Assembly (NCBI RefSeq): GCF_018139145.2
Contig: NC_059483.1
Location: 3,287,001-3,351,000, forward strand
Direction: 5' to 3'
DNA from: Gymnogyps californianus
Taxonomy: Eukaryota > Chordata > Aves > Accipitriformes > Cathartidae
DNA: 64,000 nucleotides
A model generated the notes under the pieces. It did no database searches. It was not told the DNA's origin and saw nothing but the letters and a program-made list of their open reading frames with translations. Positions 59,808 to 64,000 of the stretch are shown here, piece after piece. Both the position numbers and the translations under genes were made by a program. The first letter of the stretch is position 1. Each line of letters begins with the position of its first letter.

Positions 59808-61806
59808 GTGCTGGGCACAGCAATGCGAGAGCAAGTTAAGGAAAGGCTCAGTAAATATCTGACAGATTGCTGCTGCCGCTTCTTTTCCGGAGGGCTTGTT
59901 TGGTACTGTACTGAGAAACTTGTAATGCTGGGCTGAGCTGAAGTGGCGACATTAAACTAGGTCCTTGTGCTTCAGGCTGGGTCTAGCGTTTCATCCAAAA
60001 TCAGATCATGAATAGTGCTAACTTTGTTGTTGACAGACCTTTCATTCATTGTGAGCAGGTGCTTGGGGCAGTTTTCTGATGTTGACCTGACCGTTGGCAT
60101 TTGGGGTAAGAAACTTGGAGAAGAGAGCGTTATTTACTTTCACTCCAGTGAGATGGCATTTCTCGAGCTATCTTCTCCCGGTGAGACAGGATTTGGGGGA
60201 ATGAAGGATATTATGTAGCGTGATAGTATCTCATTCCTTGAAATTATTTTTTTCTATATTTTCCAGAGTTTTGTTGAACACTCCCTGTGTCAGGGGAATT
60301 TTTTTAAAGGGTGTTGACCAAACTACTGATTTTGTAATCTCGAGCATTTGTACATATAGGCTATGGATTTTAGACATTCACCTATCTGACAAGCAGATGC
60401 AGTCAGGTAGATTTGATGTTTATTTGAATTGAACTGGCTTTAAATGGAAGAACAAAACTAGTGGCTTAAAAAAAACACCTTTCTTCTGTATATGATTTAT
60501 CCATTAGGCCAGCTGAAAGCAGAGATAGCAAGCCAGCCAAATACATACATATATACATAGGGTCAGAGAAAGAAAGAATGTGAGGTAGCTATTACAGAGG
60601 GAACAACTCATGTTTATAAAGCACCGAGGATAAGAATAATGGATGAACTCAACAAAAGCCATTAAAGCATCAACAGTAACCTCAGCAATAGTTTAGCCAA
60701 CTTATACTAATGAACTCGGAGTGGTTCACCTCGTAATAAATGGATAATGAGTACATAAAAAATTGCATACATTAATATCTTTGCAGGTTAAAAAAAAAAT
60801 TGGTAAATGGTTCCTACATGTCTCTCTACTCAGAAGTGGTGGGACAGAGTAGGTAGAAGAGAAAGCATACACTATACCCTTATTGATCCATGTGGAAGTA
60901 CAGAAGGAGCCTTCTTGAATTTTTGTGGTGGGGTAATTTTACAGAGTAAATTAGATATATTTGTTTGATCCAGGTCATGTGCAGCTCTGGGTGGGGATGC
61001 TACTCTATCTCAACGCAGATGTAAATGTCTTTTTGTAAGTTTCTGTGTAGCCTATTCCAGGTCTCCCTCTATCCTTCTGGACATACTTCTCATAACTGCT
61101 GCCAGCAGTAGGTCAATGCACTTTCACATCCGTCCACATCCAGCAAACCCCATATCTAATGTGAGAGTAAGAAAAAGGTCTGCCAGGGGAAAGTGTGTAA
61201 CTGAAGAAATGTTTCTCACATGTGAAATTTAACGCACAGATCAGCCGCAGGTGAAGTGAATCACAGCATGGTGGAGTGGGAGGTTCCACAAACAGTACCA
61301 CAAGGGCTGGACTTCTCCTTGTCCCTCTTTCAGACAACAGTTAACACCTAAACATCTTATTAAAAGGGCACATTTTCCATGCCGCTATCTGTTGCGATTC
61401 TGGAAGCATATAATGCTCCTGAAATGTTCATTGTGGCCAGTGAAAACTTTCATGCAATGCACTCATTTAAGGAATATTAGAAACTGGAGCCCTCAGTTAT
61501 CCCTCGCAATCTCATGACAATGAATTACATGAAATTAATATTTCCCAGTCTACTAGTTCACAAGGAAAAATAGAGTTCAATACATTTGTAAAGTGTAAGG
61601 AAATATGCAAGACTACAAAGAAACTTTTGGACCTCTTTGCAAATCCCACTGCAAGGTGAAATTACCTCTTAATTCTTACAAAAAGACTATTTCGCCCATT
61701 TAGACATATCAGTGTTAGACACAGAGAAACCAGTTTTGTGACAGAGGTGTGACTGGTGGGAAGTTGTATGAAGGCTTTAGTGAGGTTTTTTTTTTTTTTC
61801 AAACAG
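59808..61806. other. AT-rich sequence, no gene seen
   Basis: No recognised gene. 'gaatcacagcatggtggagt' at 61259 is faintly CR1-like but does not continue. A short TA/CA tract lies at about 60541-60558. Confidence 0.4.
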
Positions 61807-61918
61807 GTATCGGGTGAGCCATGGAGGCAGCGGAGAATCCAGCGGTAGCAATCTCCGAAGGTGGAACACGAGAAACTTCAGCTTCAGACTGTGCAAAGCA
61901 GATTCCCCTGTAATTTAA
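61807..61918 (+). other. Candidate terminal coding exon, 36 codons plus stop
   Basis: A T14 tract followed by 'caaacag' ends at 61806. One base in, a frame is open for 36 codons to TAA at 61916. Residues are Gly/Ser-rich at first and then basic around 'LRRWNTRNFSFRL'. Five CpGs in 70 bases is high for this window. AATAAA follows at 62098-62103, 180 bases after the stop. The required phase (one base completing a codon) matches what 59665-59807 leaves. The other two frames close quickly. Confidence 0.25.
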
Positions 61919-61949
61919 TGCAGCTGCCAGCAAGGGCTGGTGCTAGCCT

Positions 61950-62830
61950 ACAAATCTGAGGCGTACCCCTGAGCTTTCCAGTAGATTTCTGTAATATCTA
62001 TGCTTTCAATCAGACTTTTTATTTTCTGTGCAAAACTGCCAAAATATGGGCGAGATTCTAAAACACAGAATAAGAAATCTCCAAGGGAGTTATCTGAAAT
62101 AAATATTACAGAAGAGTTCATTTTAACAGAGTTAATCCACCCAGAAATGGATAGCAGCAAGATATTTAATCATGGCATATCCAGTTTAATCACATTTAGA
62201 ATCCTCTGGAAATTAAGCTTATACAACTTCCTTAATTTAGAGGACAGTATAATGCTTAAGTATTTAATCTCCTTAGGATTGATATTGGACTCGAGTCTTT
62301 TGCAGAGTTTCATGAATAGATATAACACTCTTCATGTTAGAAAACTTCAGAAGGAGCTCAAATTAATAAATCATCCATCTCTGGTCCAAACAAGATAGCA
62401 TTTTTTTTTTATTTTTTACCCTCAAATTTATAATGATTAGGTTTGGGGCTTGAATATTGACAATTCTGGCATTAAGACTGCTGTTCTTTTGTTGGGTCTT
62501 TTAGGGAATACATACTCCAACATGATAGTTCTCTTTGTTAATGTATGGCTAAATAAACGAATGTAGACCCTTCCAATGCCCTTTGGAAAACCTTTACATT
62601 TTATAATTTTTAGTCTGTGCCTCGAATTCAGTTGCATTTTATGCTACAGGTTTATCTTCGTGAGATATAGGATGGATAAGACAGGCCATGGGTTATAAAT
62701 CATCCATTGCTTTGATTTTGTTTAGCCTACCCTGGATTTCCATCCTGCTGTTCGTTTTATCATATAGAGCTTACAAAATTTTATGTAAAATGCCTCGATT
62801 CTGGTAATTTATTTCAGAGCAGCTTCAGAA
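61950..62830 (-). pseudogene. Relic of an L1-type LINE ORF2 (reverse transcriptase, C-terminal part)
   Basis: Read on the minus strand from 62280, a frame gives 'NPKEIKYLSIILSSKLRKLY', then 'KLNFQRILNVIKLDM', a stop at the site where the family has Trp, then 'LLLSISGWINSVKMN', 'FLFCVLESRP' and 'FAQKIKSLIESI'. This order matches the region after the reverse-transcriptase core of L1-type ORF2 proteins (KYLGI..., LYK.NY..LL..I..D...W, LSL.GRIN.VKMN, FLFQ.LP, FF.KLDSLI). Further upstream (62830-62640, same strand) fragments such as 'FYIKFCKLYM' may be the preceding finger/palm part, but they are weaker. Stops and a one-residue indel show it is dead. The overlapping 132-codon + frame (62000-62398) is its shadow. 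Confidence 0.68.
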
Positions 62831-64000
62831 TAATATTTAGCCCTGTTCTGTCCTTGTTTCCAGGGAAGGCTCTTAAGTCAGCGTGATTGTTGTTGACAGT
62901 GCAAGTGATGGAGGAATATGGTAATCATAAATACAGTATGATTTTGCATCCTTTCCATTTTCCTAATGAGAAGTCTCACCAGCCCACGGTGGACTAAGCA
63001 TGCTTTGTATGATGGGGAGCCCATAGACAGCACACACCCTCAGCCTTCCGCTCCTCACCAGGAAGGGCAATTCCTGTAACAGCACTGGTCAGTGTTTATT
63101 TGCAAAACCAGCTTTCTGAAAACAGCAAGGCTGCATAAGGCAGCCTACTCATCAGTATGAGTAATACGTTTAAATCTGGATCCTAATTAAAAATAGCTAG
63201 TGCAAAGAGAACAAAAAAATGGAAGCACTGAAAATAACACAAACAGAAGCAAATTAATAGTAGTAAAAATATTCACTGGTAATTACTTATTTCCCATATC
63301 AATCTTTTAACCAAAAAAAATCACTCCAAGTGTCTTGTATACAAGGCTCTAACACCATTCTAGCATTGAACTACATCTCATAAAACAAGATGATGCCTTG
63401 TCTCAAAATGTGCTTTAATAATATAGTATTTGGGGTTTTATGCCTACCAATAATTTGATTTTTCTGAATTTATTGATGAAGAAAGGGCTGTAAATTCAGT
63501 ATGAGTTCTTTCACTAAAGAATACAAAATATTTCCTACAAAAAGTGTAGGGAATGAAATTGAAATAATAAATTCCAAACTTATCCAGGCAGGCAAGTTCA
63601 ATGCTAAAGTAAATTCATTGGCAGATTTACAATTAAGTTCCATATGGAATGGAAATAATAATAATTATAAACTCCTAGAAATACTATAGCAGCTTGTATC
63701 TTGAATTCAGCAGGGAGAAGTAACTCATATTTAGTTTCAATAAAGGCATAATTCCTGATACCTTCAAATACCTTCTAAGAGTGGCTTAATTTAGCATATT
63801 CTTTGAGAAACAGAGATCTGTTTAAAATCAGTTACTCCTGTAGGCAAAAAGGAAGAATAAACTATTTCGTTTCACAGGAGGGAAAGCTCCTGCAAGCCTC
63901 ACCTGGGAGAGCAGAGCCGTTCTGTGGCGTGATGCTGAGACCACGCTCCATCCTGCCCATGCCCCCAGAGCACTATTTTTGCTCTATATCAGGCAAAACA
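62831..64000. other. AT-rich sequence, no gene seen
   Basis: No recognised repeat or gene to the window end. Only short random frames are present, the largest 62 codons at 63501-63689. Confidence 0.4.

Noticed and set aside
61255..61300. CR1-like opening 'gaatcacagcatggtggagt'
   Set aside because: The similarity ends after about 25 bases; the usual 'gggacct...atcat...caacc' continuation is missing.
62000..62398. 132-codon + strand frame as a gene
   Set aside because: It is the antisense shadow of the L1-type relic on the minus strand.
1..64000. CRISPR arrays, bacterial operons or a viral genome segment
   Set aside because: No regularly spaced repeats, no ribosome-binding-site-led gene runs and no viral protein families. 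The repeats are vertebrate retroposons.

Overview
This window looks like AT-rich, non-coding DNA from a land vertebrate, most probably a bird. The evidence is the repeats. There are several decayed CR1 LINE pieces, the typical avian retroposon, including 3'-end pieces with the familiar 'ggaggtcatctggtccaacc' wording. There are a handful of very old amniote palindromic elements with a 'gaagtcaatgg'-type core, and overall repeat density is low. A crocodilian or turtle is possible, but their copies of the palindromic elements are usually denser and better preserved. Nothing prokaryotic is present: there are no operons, ribosome binding sites, CRISPR arrays or tRNAs. No open reading frame exceeds about 180 codons, and none matches a protein I recognise.

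Layout. 1-6 kb: three CR1 3'-end remnants and an unremarkable background. 5.9-6.2 kb: a terminal-exon-like module holding a 46-codon ORF with AATAAA 22 bases past its stop. 6-33 kb: mostly featureless AT-rich sequence with fossil palindromic elements (15.3 and 25.4 kb), a possible L2-type LINE tail (19.4 kb), an AT-rich palindrome (20.3 kb), and stretches dense in homeodomain/octamer-like words that could be conserved enhancers (13.9, 17.3-18.0, 27.9 kb). 33-48 kb: small CpG-retaining patches, several exon-like modules on the + strand, an E-box cluster (41.4 kb), a possible solo-LTR-like block (42.2-42.7 kb), an enhancer-like block (42.9-43.5 kb), and a well-supported old CR1 fragment (46.0-46.4 kb). 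48-64 kb: one sense-strand CR1 3' end (51.9 kb), more palindromic elements (two within 600 bases at 58.1-58.6 kb), three more exon-like modules (54.7, 59.7, 61.8 kb), and an antisense relic of an L1-type reverse transcriptase gene (about 61.95-62.83 kb).

The simplest reading is a gene desert or a very large intron, with regulatory elements as the likely functional content. The exon-like modules are all on the + strand and rest only on splice-site and frame signals, so they are hypotheses. The pair 59665-59807 and 61807-61918 is phase-compatible and is followed by AATAAA at 62098. No previously undescribed system is demonstrated. The most notable observations are the L1-type relic in a CR1-dominated background, the fossil palindromic elements, and the + strand 3'-end model next to and overlapping the L1 relic.
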